Assembly (NCBI GenBank): GCA_026225945.1
Contig: JAMJFZ010001089.1
Span: forward strand, 5,789,001-5,853,000
DNA from: Cricetomys ansorgei
Taxonomy: Eukaryota > Chordata > Mammalia > Rodentia > Nesomyidae
DNA length: 64,000 nucleotides
Direction of reading: 5' to 3'
Positions within the stretch are counted from its first letter, which is position 1, and every line of letters begins with the position of its first letter. A program made the position numbers and the translations under genes. The notes under the pieces are model-generated. The model made no database searches. It was not told where the DNA came from and saw nothing but the letters and a program-made list of their open reading frames with translations. Shown here in pieces: positions 24,565 through 36,187 of this stretch.

Positions 24565-24800
24565 TGAACACTCTCCAGCTGGGCAGAGAGCTTACTGGAG
24601 ATGCAGCTGCATGTGTGAGGTCTTGAGTTCCACTCCAAACGTGGCCAGTGAGAAGCTAAGAACAGCAGGTGCCGTGTGTGGGGAGATGGCTCAGTGGTTG
24701 AAGTGGTTGAAGTTCTTATGCTCTGCAAGCATAAGAACCTGAGATCTGGTTTACAGAACCCACATAGAAAGCTGACTAGGGTAGCCCATGCGACAAAATA
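24565..24800 (+). mobile_element. ID-like and B4 SINE fragments in tandem
   Basis: A diverged ID-like stretch (gtgaggtcttgagttccact) is followed by a B4 head (ggggagatggctcagtggtt, aagcataagaacctgagatc). Confidence 0.5.
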
Positions 24801-26084
24801 ATTGATACCAATTCTCAGATCATGGGGTCTATGTGAGCATCTGTGAGGATTTCTTTCTTAGTGAGTCTAAAGGACAGTCGGATTTATCTCAGGACAACAC
24901 TGTTTCCACAATGACTAGGAAGGTACACATCCACGTAATAACTATTTCCTTAATAATTCTCTAGACAACCCCAACATGGTATTTCAGCATAATACTGAAA
25001 TGGGGTTCGCTAAAAGAACACCAGATAATTTTATCCCACATAAAAAGATAATAGAAGAAGAATCCCACAAGAAAGGTCAGGAATTCCCAAACTGAAGACC
25101 AAAATTACACATTTCCTAGAAGTATCGATATCAGTTCCATTAGTGCAGTAGGCGTGTATGTAAAAGATAAATAGGTGAGAATTAGATGGATTGATAGATG
25201 ATGGATAGATAGTTGATGGATAGATAGACTGACAGATAGATGGTAGATAGTCAGATGTGTAGGCAAGGGATAAAACTTCATGGCACTTTATAATACAGTC
25301 AACCTGGAAAAATACTATAATTAAGAATAACAAGTTTAGACACAGAGAACAAAATAAATAGACTACAAACAGGTGGGAGACTTCATTCTTAATACATGCA
25401 ACCATTTCCTTCTCTGGATAATGACGTCTGACTACAGGGAATTTACGTACTGTCGTTTTTGTTAAAAGGCCAGTTCCAGCAGTAGACAGAAAGCTAAATA
25501 TGTACAAATATGTATGTCCAGGTTTATTTGCTTTACATATTTGAGTTTGACAGAAAGCATGCTTAGAAGTGGTATGACTGAGGAGGACAGGCCTCTCAGG
25601 GCCACTCCACTTCCTGAGTTACTCTCTGTACGAGCATGTATCTGTCTTGTAAAGGCACAAGTCACACCGCATCTCTTCTGCGCCCTATCACAACTCCCAA
25701 CACACCGGGAAGCTTGCTAAGTACTTTCGGTAAGGAAACCAATCATCTGTTCCTGGGACGATCGGGTGAACCTCACACAGATTATGAACTGCAGAGAACC
25801 AGGGAGGTTTGGGTGGTAGTTCTGATTCATCCAATGTACAAGACTACATTAAATTCTTTTTCACTTTACCCCTGAACTCCCAATTTAATTCCATATTTCT
25901 AAATATTAATCAATATGCGTCATCAGAAATCAATAATGTAATGTAATTACTTTTTCCCTTTGAAAGAAACTTTTGTAAGGCTTACAATTGCAAGAAAAAA
26001 AGATAACAGTTAGAAAGAAGTAGCTTTGAAAAATATCTGGAATTATTTTTTTTTTTCCAGTTACAAACTCCTATTATATACCTG
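24801..26084. other. Putative intron sequence with GATA repeat
   Basis: Contains an imperfect (GATA)/(GATG) tract at 25180-25255. The minus-strand frame at 25031-25507 partly translates that tract and is not a gene. Confidence 0.5.
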
Positions 26085-26190
26085 CAATCCTAGTTAGGTA
26101 GCACTCAAGAGGCTGAGATACGAGGATTAAGAGTTCGAGGACAGCCTGTGCTACAGTGTCAAATCTAGTCTCAAGAAATTAATAAACAAA
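26085..26190 (+). mobile_element. Partial B1 SINE beside the coding exon
   Basis: cactcaagaggctgagatac and gagttcgaggacagcctgtg match the B1 centre. It ends about 18 bases from the exon donor at 26207. Confidence 0.6.
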
Positions 26191-26207
26191 ACTACCATAT
26201 TACAAAC

Positions 26208-26471
26208 CTTAAAGTAGAGATTGCACAGCCACTGGTTCAAGTCTTGGCAAATCAAATCTTCAATTTTTCTGAAGCTGTCCAGTTTCTGGTCATAATGTCC
26301 TCGGAGAAGGGGGCACTTGAATTTTCCCTCCACTATACGGAAGTGGTTATCACACACGGGAAAGACTGCCCAGCCCACGATCTGGCCATTGTAAGCACTT
26401 GTTTCACGAAGAAGGAAGAGTTCGAATAAGAAAGACAAGCCAGGTTTCACAGCTTTCCTTTGAGGAAGTAC
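26208..26471 (-). CDS. Coding exon, C-terminal half of a C2-like domain
   Basis: This 264-base exon is exactly 88 codons, phase 0 at both ends, between acceptor ctttgctag and donor gtttgt. It opens VLPQRKAVKPG and continues with strongly hydrophobic strands, LSFLFELFLLRETS and IVGWAVFPVCDN, a pattern typical of late C2 strands (FELF then a Gly-Trp turn and a short strand). It then has EGKFKCPLLRGHYDQKLD and an acidic helix-like segment, FRKIEDLICQDL, ending QWLCNLYFK. The frame stays open about 19 codons into the intron before a stop, so an ORF caller sees a slightly longer frame. This is the clearest protein-like sequence in the window. The exact family is not recognised. Confidence 0.92.
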
Positions 26472-26789
26472 CTAGCAAAGATATTAAGACAGGGGAACAT
26501 CATGAAGCTGCTATTCAGTACCCAGACATACCCCCAGAGCGTTCAAAGTCAAGTACAAATGTGTTCTGTATCCATGCTGTTGCCTTTGAATACTTACTGT
26601 GGGATGAATTTACAAATAAGCCTTCCATGGTCAGGTAACTTAGTAGCCATACAATCATGAGAGTGTGGCTTTGCCAAAGACAGCATGCTTTCTTTATATG
26701 CTTTAGCAATCAGGCTTGTAGAATTGCAATTAACACACTACTCTGTATTTTCATTCCTATTGACTTGAGTTGGTATGTCTGCTGTTGCT

Positions 26790-27155
26790 AAGGCTTGAAT
26801 GCATGCATTAAAGTTCCTGCGCTGTAAACATTATCTATTAATTCATATGTGTATGGCTGTAGAGTCTTGAGGAGATAGGATTAGATGAGGTCATGAGGGT
26901 GGGGCCTTTAGAATGATGTCACTAGCTTTGTAAGAAGGGAACAATAGAGCTCAGACTTTCACTTGCTAGCTCTTTCCCACAGTGCCCTGCTCCATGATCC
27001 AATGCAGTAAGAAGGCTTTCACTGGATGTTACCATACTCTTGAGTTTCCTGGCCTATAGAATGACGAACCCACTAAACTACTCTTTTTTTTTAAAAAATT
27101 ACTATGCTTGAAGCATTGTGTTCTTAGCACAAAAACAGACTAATCGCATGCCTAT
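26790..27155 (+). mobile_element. MLT1-type MaLR LTR
   Basis: gattagatgaggtcatgagg followed by gtggggcctttagaatg is the MLT1 core; the 3' end reads acaaaaacagactaatcg. Confidence 0.7.
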
Positions 27156-27539
27156 TTCTGTCTCCTGTCGGAATCATGATGTCTCCTGCCTCTTTTGTTT
27201 CTTCCGGATCATTCAGGTACCTGGGTCAAGTGCTTTACACAGAACAAATCCTGTCTGTTGAAGTAGTTGAACAAGTTACCCACACTCCTGAAAAAACTAA
27301 ACCTTTTCAAGGTGATAACTAGAAGTATTATTATAAGAAAGAAAAAAAAAGTCTGTGAAGTTTTGTGACTACTGTTTCTCTGAAGTGACACTGCACTGCA
27401 CATCATTACTGGAGCCAAACAAATAGCAATGGACAATGATGGACCAGTGGTCACATTGACCAAGTCATGTAGAGATGAAGCCCATTTTTTAGCTTAAAAA
27501 AATTATAGGAGTACAGGAGACATAAATAATTTTTTATTT

Positions 27540-28140
27540 AAACAACATTATGTACCTAATTTTCTTTACACAATCTTGTGTGGATAGATATAAATGGGCA
27601 GAAAAGTGTCTTATCGTAGACTATTTCGCAAAACATTTATCCAAACATGTGCAGTTATATTTATATAATTTATACGAATAGCTCAAGACTTGAGTTTAGG
27701 AATAAAATGTAACAGACATCTGTTGAAAACACCATAACCCTGTGGCAGCTGCTATTAAACCATTAACGGGATCAAGTTTCATTTAAACCAGATTTACCAT
27801 TTTCTACAACAGCCCATGGGAAAGCTAAAGACATTAGGCACAAATTACTGACACAAGAGATCCTTAATCAAGCTGTACTTTTCATTTGGCTAGCTGGCCA
27901 CGAGTAACATTTCTAACAAGAGAACGAGAGCGAAGCGGAGGAGGAGGAAAGGAGTCAGAGCCTTGTACAGAGCCACGATTTAAAAATAAAGCTGAACCCA
28001 CGCTGTCAACAATGGTTTAGTTTTATCATTTCATTTAGCGGTGAAAACTAGGGCCCTTCTTGTACGAAGCAAGTGTGTTCCATCTACGTATTTGAAGTAA
28101 CTGGAATATGAATATGAGAAGCGGTGACAGTTCCCTGATG
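27540..28140. promoter_or_regulatory. Candidate conserved non-coding block in the large intron
   Basis: Repeat-free AT-rich DNA next to the C2 exon. It contains an E-box inside gtggcagctgctattaaacc (27743 onward), several ATTA-type cores and a CpG-containing purine-rich stretch near 27925. Enhancer function is an inference. Confidence 0.3.
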
Positions 28141-28194
28141 ACTTTTGTGGTGAGTTTATGTTAAGTTATTTCTCTTTTATAATTTGTTTTGGGG

Positions 28195-28345
28195 GGATGG
28201 GTTTGAGACAGAGTTTCTCTGTTGTAACTCTGGCTGTCCTGAAACTCATTCTGTAGACCAAGCTGGCCTCGAACTCACAGAGATCCACCTGCCTCTGCCT
28301 CCCGAGTGCTGGGATTGAAGGCATGCACCACCACTGCCCAGCTTG
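28195..28345 (-). mobile_element. B1 SINE, antisense
   Basis: tttgagacagagtttctctg, tgtaactctggctgtcctg and gagtgctgggattgaaggc mark a near-complete copy. Confidence 0.93.
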
Positions 28346-28394
28346 ATTTTACACTTAAGATTTTATGCACTTGGGTTTTCTCATCAAACCATGG

Positions 28395-28505
28395 AAAGGA
28401 CTGAGCATGTAGCTACCTACCATGTACCTAGCATGTACCTACCATATGCAAGGCCCTGGGTTCAATCTCAAGTGGCACCAATCAAAAATCTGAAATTACA
28501 ACAAA
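28395..28505 (+). mobile_element. ID-type SINE
   Basis: A head with local tandem copies of ctaccatgtac-like units, then gcaaggccctgggttcaatc and an A-rich end. Confidence 0.65.
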
Positions 28506-28937
28506 CCCCCAAACCATAGTGATGTAAGTATGTTCTTCATAGAAAGGACACATTTTACTTAGTTAATAGTGTTTGGGAAAATATGAATTAAATATTAGTC
28601 TTATGTTTGTATTTATGACTTATCCCAACCACTTCCTAGATGGCATATAATAAAAAGAACATATTTGAGGTTCGAATGCACCAGTTACCATGACAAATGC
28701 TAGCATCCTTTGAGCATGATGTATCTCTTGAAGTTACCAAGCAGATCTTATGAACAGCAGTATTGCTTCATTTTTTGCAGTGCACAAACAGACCTTATGT
28801 AAATCTATTCTATAACAGAGAGTGGTCATAAGCAGCTGCTCTGACAGTTCTTAAAATTAAAAAGTAGAGGAACTGGGCGAAGTCTGTCCCCTGATTCTGG
28901 GTAAAACATAAGATAGGAGCCTCACATTCTTTCACTA

Positions 28938-28985
28938 CTGATCTATCTATCTATTTATCTATCTATCATCTATCATCTATCTAAT
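28938..28985 (+). repeat. (ATCT)n microsatellite
   Basis: Imperfect ATCT units at the edge of the antisense B3 copy. Confidence 0.88.
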
Positions 28986-29168
28986 GCATATGGTTGTGTT
29001 TGCATGCATGTGTACTATATGCATGTCCAGTGCCCAAAAACTTTGGGTCCCCTACAACTGGAGTTACAAATGGTTGTGAGCCACCATGTTGGTGCTGGGA
29101 ATTGAATTTAGATCGTCTGGAAGAGCAGCCGGTGCTCATAGCTTCTGAGCCGTCTCTCTAGCCCCATA
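28986..29168 (-). mobile_element. B3 SINE, antisense
   Basis: gtgagccaccatgttggtgc, gggaattgaatttagatcgt and gagccgtctctctagcccc are B2/B3 landmarks in reverse. Confidence 0.8.
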
Positions 29169-29579
29169 GGTGTTATATATTCTTAAAGAAAGGAATCTAC
29201 TTTCTCTGACAACAGTGGGCTTCTCAGAATGAATGCTTTGACTGCTTTTCCCTTACTGCTTGTGTAAAAGAGATTTTCAGCCCCATAACGTGTTATTTTG
29301 AGGCTGTTTATGCTTTGGCAAAAAAGATCACCAAGTTTTCTTGTTCCTTTCTCCGAGGGCCTTTTCGAGGAGCTTAACTATTTCCACAGTTAGCCTATGG
29401 AATGACACTTCTCTGAGTATCTTTCCACACGAAGGGAGATAGACAAAGAAGAAGAGCAAGGATGTGGAATAAGTGGTTTGGAACTGAAATGTTGAGTGGA
29501 GGAGTGGAAATGAGAAATGTTATGTCCATTTGGAAACCAGGTATATATAAATTATTGGCCTAGAGTGAATGATGGTACA

Positions 29580-29765
29580 ATATGCCTGTCATAGTTAGCT
29601 TCATCTGTCAACTCGACACAAACCTAAGATTCACCTGGGGAAAATGTACATCAACTGAAGAGGTGCCCAGATCATGTTGGCATGTGGCCATATCTTTTGA
29701 GATATTTCATAATTGCTAATTGATGTAGATGGGCCTAGTCCACCATGGGTGGTGCCATTCTCTAC
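29580..29765 (+). mobile_element. MT-like MaLR LTR, 5' half
   Basis: Related to the copy at 35765-36187 but in the opposite orientation: tgtcaactcgacacaaacct near the start and gggtggtgccattctctac at the break. Confidence 0.55.
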
Positions 29766-30102
29766 AATTTGTTCATACACAGACATATACACCTATACCA
29801 TATGACATGCAACTACAAGATGTCTATAGAAGGAAGATGTGGGGTGGTGACTAATGAATACAGATCCATGCATGACCAGTAACTAGAATTAACAAAGATT
29901 TTATATTACTAGAATCAAAATTAGAGGAAAAGAGCATAATATTTCAGGGGAGGATTTTAAAATGTTTTAGAACAGAAACAAAATATTTGGCATGGTAGAA
30001 ATCATGACATAGGCTTACGAGTACAAACAGACACAAAAGAAAAGGCATAATGAATGCAGAATCCAACAGTGAACTTACCTCAACTAAAGCACAAAGGCAA
30101 GC

Positions 30103-30270
30103 AAAGAAGGAAGGAAGGAAGGAAGGAAGGAAGGAAGGAAGGAAGGAAGGAAGGAAGGAAGGAGGAAAGAAGGGAGGGAGGGAGGGAAGGGAAGGGAAGG
30201 GAAGGGAAGGGAAGGGAAGGGAAGGGAAGGGAAGGGAAGGGAAGGGAAGGGAAGGGAAGGGAAGGGAAGG
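30103..30270 (+). repeat. Compound (GGAA)n / (GGGAA)n tract
   Basis: A 4-base unit run is followed by a 5-base unit run (aaggg). Long frames on both strands (KEGR and FPSLP repeats) are translations of it. Confidence 0.96.
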
Positions 30271-30897
30271 GGAGATAGCATGGAAGACTGGTGGAATATT
30301 CCAGCACATGTGAACCTAACATCTTTATAGGACAAAAAAAAAAAAAAAAAAAAGACAATGGCGCCAAAAACATTTGAAGAGATAAATTGATAAAACTAAT
30401 GAGAAACATCAGTTCACAAAAAGAAGTTCAGAAAATTCCACACAGAAAGCCTAGAAACAATACCAAGAGTCTAGGAGTCACCAATGAAAGTCAAGCTAAA
30501 GACAGAGTCTGAAAAAGAAGGGGTCATTACTAGGATCTGACTGAAAAGTTCATGTGGGACAGCTCAGGGCTATTCTCAATCATTTCCTAATCCAGAATCT
30601 TGAATATAACATAAAATATTATATGCCACCTGGAAAACTTAAGTTGTATTTTGTGCTTAGCTCCTTTGCTCTGTACACAGAACTAAAAGTTTCTAGAATC
30701 CCTGGCTTATTCTAAATTCGGCCTTTTGTCATTTTGTAGGCTATATCTTGCCTACCTGATGCTGTACTGCATCCTGTGTTCACTGTGCACATCGGAATGC
30801 CTTAGCACTGTGTTTGGGATCTGAACATAGCCACAACGCAATCTCACTTTCTAGCTGTTTTTCCATTAAATCAAATACATATTATTGGATATAACGC
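30271..30897. other. Intronic interval
   Basis: It has an A run near 30335-30353 and otherwise no recognisable element. Confidence 0.5.
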
Positions 30898-31262
30898 TGT
30901 TACAGTTTGCTTCTCCTTTGCTATGATAAAACACTGGCCAAAAGGGAAGAATTTATTCTTTCTCAGATCTGGCCACCAAGGGAAGCCAAGGTAGGAACTC
31001 AAAGCAGGAGGCTGAAACAGAAACCACAGAGAAATGATGCTTATTGGCTTACTTCCCATGGCTTATTCAGTTGCCTTGAGTTTATAGTCCAGGTCCATCT
31101 ATCCAGAGTGCGATGGGTACCCCAACATCAATTAGCAATCAAAAAAAAAAAAACGTCCCACAGACATGCCCACAGGCCAACCTGATAGACACAATTTCTC
31201 AAGGTGATTCCTCAGCCGAGATTCCCTCTTCCCATGAGTGTCAAGTTGAAAAGCAAGATTAG
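30898..31262 (-). mobile_element. MT-like MaLR LTR, antisense
   Basis: ctatgataaaacactggcca at the left, ccacagacatgcccacaggc inside, and gagtgtcaagttgaaaagc at the right fit a MaLR LTR read in reverse. An A run interrupts it near 31141. Confidence 0.6.
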
Positions 31263-32499
31263 ATATCATAGATGTACATATACACTAAACATTGTCAAAA
31301 TGATTGTTGTTGAAATTATTCTCTGACATGCCTTTGCACATCCAGAGACATAATCTATTCTTTCATCATGGCGTTGTCTTCAAACATTTCTTACCCACAA
31401 CTTTAGGGGCAGATTTGTTAGCAGAGGTACTGGTGGGCCCTGACCATAAATTAGAGGGCATACAAGTCCTTAAAACATATATTAAATAAGAAAAAAACTT
31501 AAAAGACATACATTTGATGAGATCAGAAAAGGACATTTAAAAATGTTTCAAAAATAAGCTACTAAAGATACTAATGGTATATATGACCCCAAATTTGAGA
31601 AACTTTTATATCAGGTCTCTGGTTCCACAGAAACTTTTTCATGGTATACTAGTGCTGTTAGTGTACCACCTGTAACCTGATTAGAAAACTGGACAATTCA
31701 GAGTGTAACCCAGTCCGCACGTGAACCATTCTAATGGTTAGGAAGTGACTCTCCCTGATGAGTTGCCATGGCACCATGAATTCTATTTACCAATTAGTCA
31801 CACTTCCTCATATTCTAATCAGGAGGTAGGAGTGTACCTCACTGTCACTCTCTGGTTAGTTATGGACAAGGTTCTGTGGGTAAATCAAGTCACATTCATC
31901 ACTGTCAAGGAGAGAATTTGTCATTGCCTTTAAATCTACCAGGTTTGTATTTCCTTCTTCACTACCCTGAAAGTCAGGGAACATTCCAGAAGGTGGTTCT
32001 TCAACCTGTCTGTGGCTTAGGATGAGAACAGTAAGGAGAGCCTCCTTCTGCCCTGGAGTACAAGTGCAGCAAGAGTGAACAGTGGGCTCTTGCTGTGATA
32101 CCTCATGAGATGCTGGCTTCTTTGTAAATGGGATAGCCAGGCTTATGCCGCCTGGTTTTCTGATATTCGGCATTATTTTACTGTGCTAAGACACAAGTGA
32201 TAGCGATTCTAAGTCACTGGATATGAGGAACTAGTGGTTCTTGGTCAACATGAAGGTAAAGCTAAGAGTGGATGAACAGTCAGATATTCATGCAATGTGT
32301 ACTTCAGGTGGTAAGTCAGCAGAACACTAGGAAATTTGTGGGATGCTCTCGGGACATCTTTCACGGCTGCATGTCTTCCAAACGCACTGTAAATAGTTCA
32401 GCAGACTTTACGTACATTGTATAGGATACTTGAATCCAAATTGTCCATCCTGCTCTGTGTAATTATTTCTGTCATTTAAAGGGGGATCTGTATACCCTA
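31263..32499. other. Intronic interval
   Basis: No repeat recognised. The minus-strand frame at 31856-32173 includes a splice-like acceptor (gtgtcttagcacag) and donor (gag/gtatca), but a phase-0 exon here is not needed to join 53664 to 26471. Confidence 0.4.
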
Positions 32500-32640
32500 G
32501 GGGTTGAAAGTGTGGGCTTTGGTATCAGATAATCATGAGAACAAATGCCACCTTATCTCAGAATACATAACCTACCTGGGATTTTTGGATCTTGATGTCA
32601 CTATCTGTAAAGAGCCGGGGAAAAAGCAATAAAACGCAGA
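32500..32640 (+). mobile_element. MIR SINE
   Basis: gtgtgggctttggtatcaga followed by ctatctgtaaagagccgg matches the MIR centre. Confidence 0.6.
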
Positions 32641-33119
32641 TAAACAGAACCGAGAGAAACTAAATAGTGTCTTCCAGAGCTAAACTCTGCTGGGAATACT
32701 ATAGGGAGTCAAGGAAGTAAATCAGTGCTTAATTTGTGTTAGAGATAACAAAACATTCCTTTGCAAGCAGACAGCTTAGAAAGGAGCTTGGGAATTGACA
32801 TCGAACCCAGGGTGATGTAGATTATTGGACAGAGTTTTATAGTGCTGTTTTTTGGTCCAGTTTTCCCAGTCACGACTTTAAAATACAGACGAATTAGCTC
32901 TAATCCTCTGTCTTTCTACTATACCATATAAGAAAGTAATTGTTCTTGGAAATTTATTCTGGCCCAGCTACAAAAGGACAAAAGGCCACAGCAATTACAA
33001 CCTCACAGCTTCTGAATAGAAAAGAGATTCTCACTTCTGCACCCATGGATACAAGTGTACAAGGTCTATGCTTTAGAATATCATTTTTAATATTAATATC
33101 CTTAATCCTAAATGTTGCT

Positions 33120-33345
33120 ATAATACCAACAGTTTACACTTACTTACTAAACTCAAGGCATTTTTCAAAAGCCCTTTATCCTCATTAGCTTAACCACCAC
33201 AGTAATCCCATGAAGTATATTCTAATGCGGACTCCATTTTACAAATGCCTGGACTGCAGCATAGAAAAGCTGGCTCCACAGACATCACAAACAGGTGGGA
33301 GGTAGGTCTAGGATCTGAGTTTAGGCCTCAGACAGCTATGCAAGC
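33120..33345 (+). mobile_element. MIR SINE
   Basis: ccctttatcctcattagctt, cagtaatcccatgaagtata, ccattttacaaatgcctgga and aggatctgagtttaggcc follow MIR order. Confidence 0.75.
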
Positions 33346-34794
33346 TATACTTCCCACAAACAGGAGGAACGAATGCAGAAAGCCAACCTTGGGTTCATGG
33401 CCAGAGGCCTCAAGGTCATTCTGCTTTATTCCTATGGACTGTTCATCATCACTTCTACAAAGTAAGAACGTTGGCCACTTCTTCCACATGCCTGGATTCA
33501 AATCATTCATTTTGGGTTCGTGCATCTACAACATGTCTAGAACTTATTAAGTAAAAACACCTTTGTTCCAATAAAATCCGGGATCCTGAAAGAACAAAAT
33601 TTTCTGAAAGACTAAATTCACCTTCTGTACTTTATAAGTCACTAATTCTGAGTACAAACTTTCCCTGAATAAAGGGCACGATTGTATATAATCTTGAACC
33701 TGAAAACCCCTGCGCCTACTTGTGCAATTTCTCTGCAATGAATTTAGCCATTCAAAAGTCATTAACGATCTAAAGTCTGAAGACTTTAGAGCAACGGTTC
33801 CCCTCAAATTTGTTTTGCGCAAGAATTACTCAAGGGTGCTTATTTCAAATGCTGGCTACTCTTTCCTTTGTTCTTACACTTCAATCAGCTCTCAGGTACT
33901 AGTGAATCAGGTGACCACACTTTGAATAACGGATCGGCTGGTCCTTTAGCTGACACTCAGACTCACTACCTCGTGAGGATGTAAAGACAAGCAAGACATC
34001 CCTGTGGATCTTTGATGAGGTCTCACCAACCTCCCCCCATTAGGACAACTCCATTCCCATCTAAAATCAGACTGAGACCTATTTGAATAATTACTGGCTC
34101 TGCCCTGTGACCTTCCCGCCATTCTCCATGAAACTTGGTTGAGACGAAGACGAAACTCACGGACTACCACCTCATTATGCTGCACTGCCCCTACCTGACC
34201 TCAGCCCCAGCCTGCCCTAATGCATCTCATCACATGCTACTCGAAAGTGTGACTCTACAGCGATGGAAGAATTTTAATTGAATCTTTTAATTTGGAAATT
34301 TCAGTTCTGGGATTGACAATCTCTCTGATTCTTCATTCATTTTCTTTTTTATTCTTTTTTTTTTTTTAGTTGGGAAATAAAAAGTTGTGTTTTCTTCTCA
34401 TTTACTCCTTGTTAGACAAAAGACGGATCTTCCCCTTCATTGTCCCTGAGACTTGAACACGTTGGGGGAAAATTGGGCACAGCCCATTACTTTTACAAAC
34501 CCCAGTTGAGTGAGCCTCAATGCACAAAAAAGATGGCGTTCCTGAACATCTGCAGTCTGATTAGATCAAAGACCAACAAATTAACCACAAATGGCTTTAC
34601 AAGGAGCATGCAAATATATCATTTGGAAAGGAGCAAACTTTGGGCAATGATCGCTAATCGCCATTTTCCCTTTGGGCAGCCTGCATTGCACCAAAGACAC
34701 GTAGTGATGAACTCGGTGTCTGTGCAGAATTCTGTATCTTACAAAGCTCTTGCACACGCACTGTGGCACTGGGTGTGTACGGCAGGCCGCCTAT
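33346..34794. other. Intronic interval
   Basis: No transposon recognised. The 125-codon plus-strand frame at 34440-34817 has CpG-rich low-repeat DNA beneath it but no splice support, and it ends inside the LTR-like repeat. Confidence 0.4.
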
Positions 34795-35150
34795 GTGTTG
34801 TAGAAATTTATTTTTAGCTATGTGTAAAATAAGTGGTTTTGTGCATTGTTGGAAAAAGGGATGCAAAGGCCTTGGCATTTTGTGTTATCTGCAGGTGTTG
34901 GATTTCTGTGGGGGTTGTTTGATTGTTCATGATCTGCATATGGTATCAGTAGAACACCTGAGGAGTTCTGAAGGAATAAAAACACCTGAGCTGGGACACT
35001 CAGGGTTCCATTGTTGATTGAGTATGGTGCTGACCAGGATGGTGGTTCCCTCTGCTGAGGTCTGGCATCGTTTGAGCCTATTAATATGTTTCCATGTCTC
35101 TCTTGCTGAGCCCACACAGCGGCATACTACTATACCCATGTGGTTGAAAT
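34795..35150 (+). mobile_element. LTR-like dispersed repeat, copy 2
   Basis: Second copy of the family at 11555-11920, same orientation. Shared blocks include gcattgttggaaaaagggat, agtagaacacctgaggagtt, gaataaaaacacctgagct and tggtgctgaccaggatggtg. Confidence 0.65.
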
Positions 35151-35764
35151 CAGCCCATTTCACAAGTAAGCAAAAAGAGTATGATCTTTAAAAAAAAAAA
35201 AATCACTTGTTTTCCCAGCTCCTAAATTACTGACTGAAGTTCTATCAACAATTACATGTAATGTTGCTGTTTCTTTGGACATACTCATACAATGTCAACT
35301 ATTGTACTGAAGCACAATGTTGGCACTTACATATCGAACTTCCAACTTCCATTAGCTATAAACTGGTGGATAGACAATAGGCAATCAAACAATTTGAGTT
35401 TATCAATAGTAATAAATGCCTGGCCTACCTCAATTGATACTGACGTCATAAATCATAATGCACTAAAATATGACAGGTTGTGTTCTTTTAAGAAACTTTT
35501 ACTTAAACACTTAGCACTGTGACCTGTTGCTATGCCGAAGTCTGAGGAAGACCCTTGCTAAGCAGGAAGGAGCACGGAGTTCAGTGGCTTTGTGGGAAAG
35601 AATGAATCTGATAGATTCAAAAAGGGATCTAGAGACTGGAATGAATACACAAGCAGGAAACTCATGCGGGATAAGATCAGAAAATGGAATCAAGGACAGA
35701 ACAAGTTCTGAAGGCGAAGGGAGTGATCTGGATTTTATCCATGATATCCTAAGGCAGAGGTGTT

Positions 35765-36187
35765 GCCGTAGTTGGCATACTATGGCTGAGATGAAACACC
35801 ATGTCCAAAACAACTTGGGGAGGAAAGGGTTTATTTGGCTTACAGTTCCATATCACTGTTCATCTTTGAAGGAAGTCAGAACAGGAACCCAAACAGGGCA
35901 GGAACCTGGAGGCAGGAGCTGATGCAGAGGCAATGAAGGAGTGCTGCTTGTCGGCTTGTTCCTCATGGCTTGCTCAGTCTGCTCTCTTACAGAACCCAGA
36001 ACCATCATCCCAGGGATGACACCTCCAAACAGTGGGCTGGGCCCTTCCCCATTGATCACTAATTAAGAAAAAAGCCTTACAGGCTTGCCTACAGCCTGAT
36101 CTTCTGGAGGCATTTTCTTAATTGAGGTTTCCTCCTCTCAGATGACTTTAGCTTATGTCAAGTTGACATAAAACTATCCAGCACAGA
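35765..36187 (-). mobile_element. MT-like MaLR LTR, antisense, near full length
   Basis: aacttggggaggaaagggtt, gcaggaacctggaggcagga, ccttacaggcttgcctacag and atgtcaagttgacataaaac run in the order expected for this abundant rodent repeat in reverse. The right end tccagcaca would be the LTR 5' TG end. Confidence 0.8.

Noticed and set aside
25031..25507. 158-codon minus-strand frame, the longest in the window
   Set aside because: Its centre is a translation of the GATA/GATG repeat and it has no family resemblance.
30050..30409. Several 74-121 codon frames on both strands
   Set aside because: They translate the GGAA/GGGAA tract into KEGR- and FPSLP-type repeats.
31856..32173. 105-codon minus-strand frame with splice-like edges
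   Set aside because: Acceptor and donor-like sites exist, but including it would break the clean phase-0 join of 53664 to 26471. Kept only as a possible alternative exon.
33547..33822. Mini-exon candidate after tttgttctttcag (minus)
   Set aside because: Only 25 bases to the next GT and it would shift the reading frame of the flanking exons.
34440..34817. 125-codon plus-strand frame
   Set aside because: No splice sites, no recognisable domain, and it runs into the LTR-like repeat at 34795.
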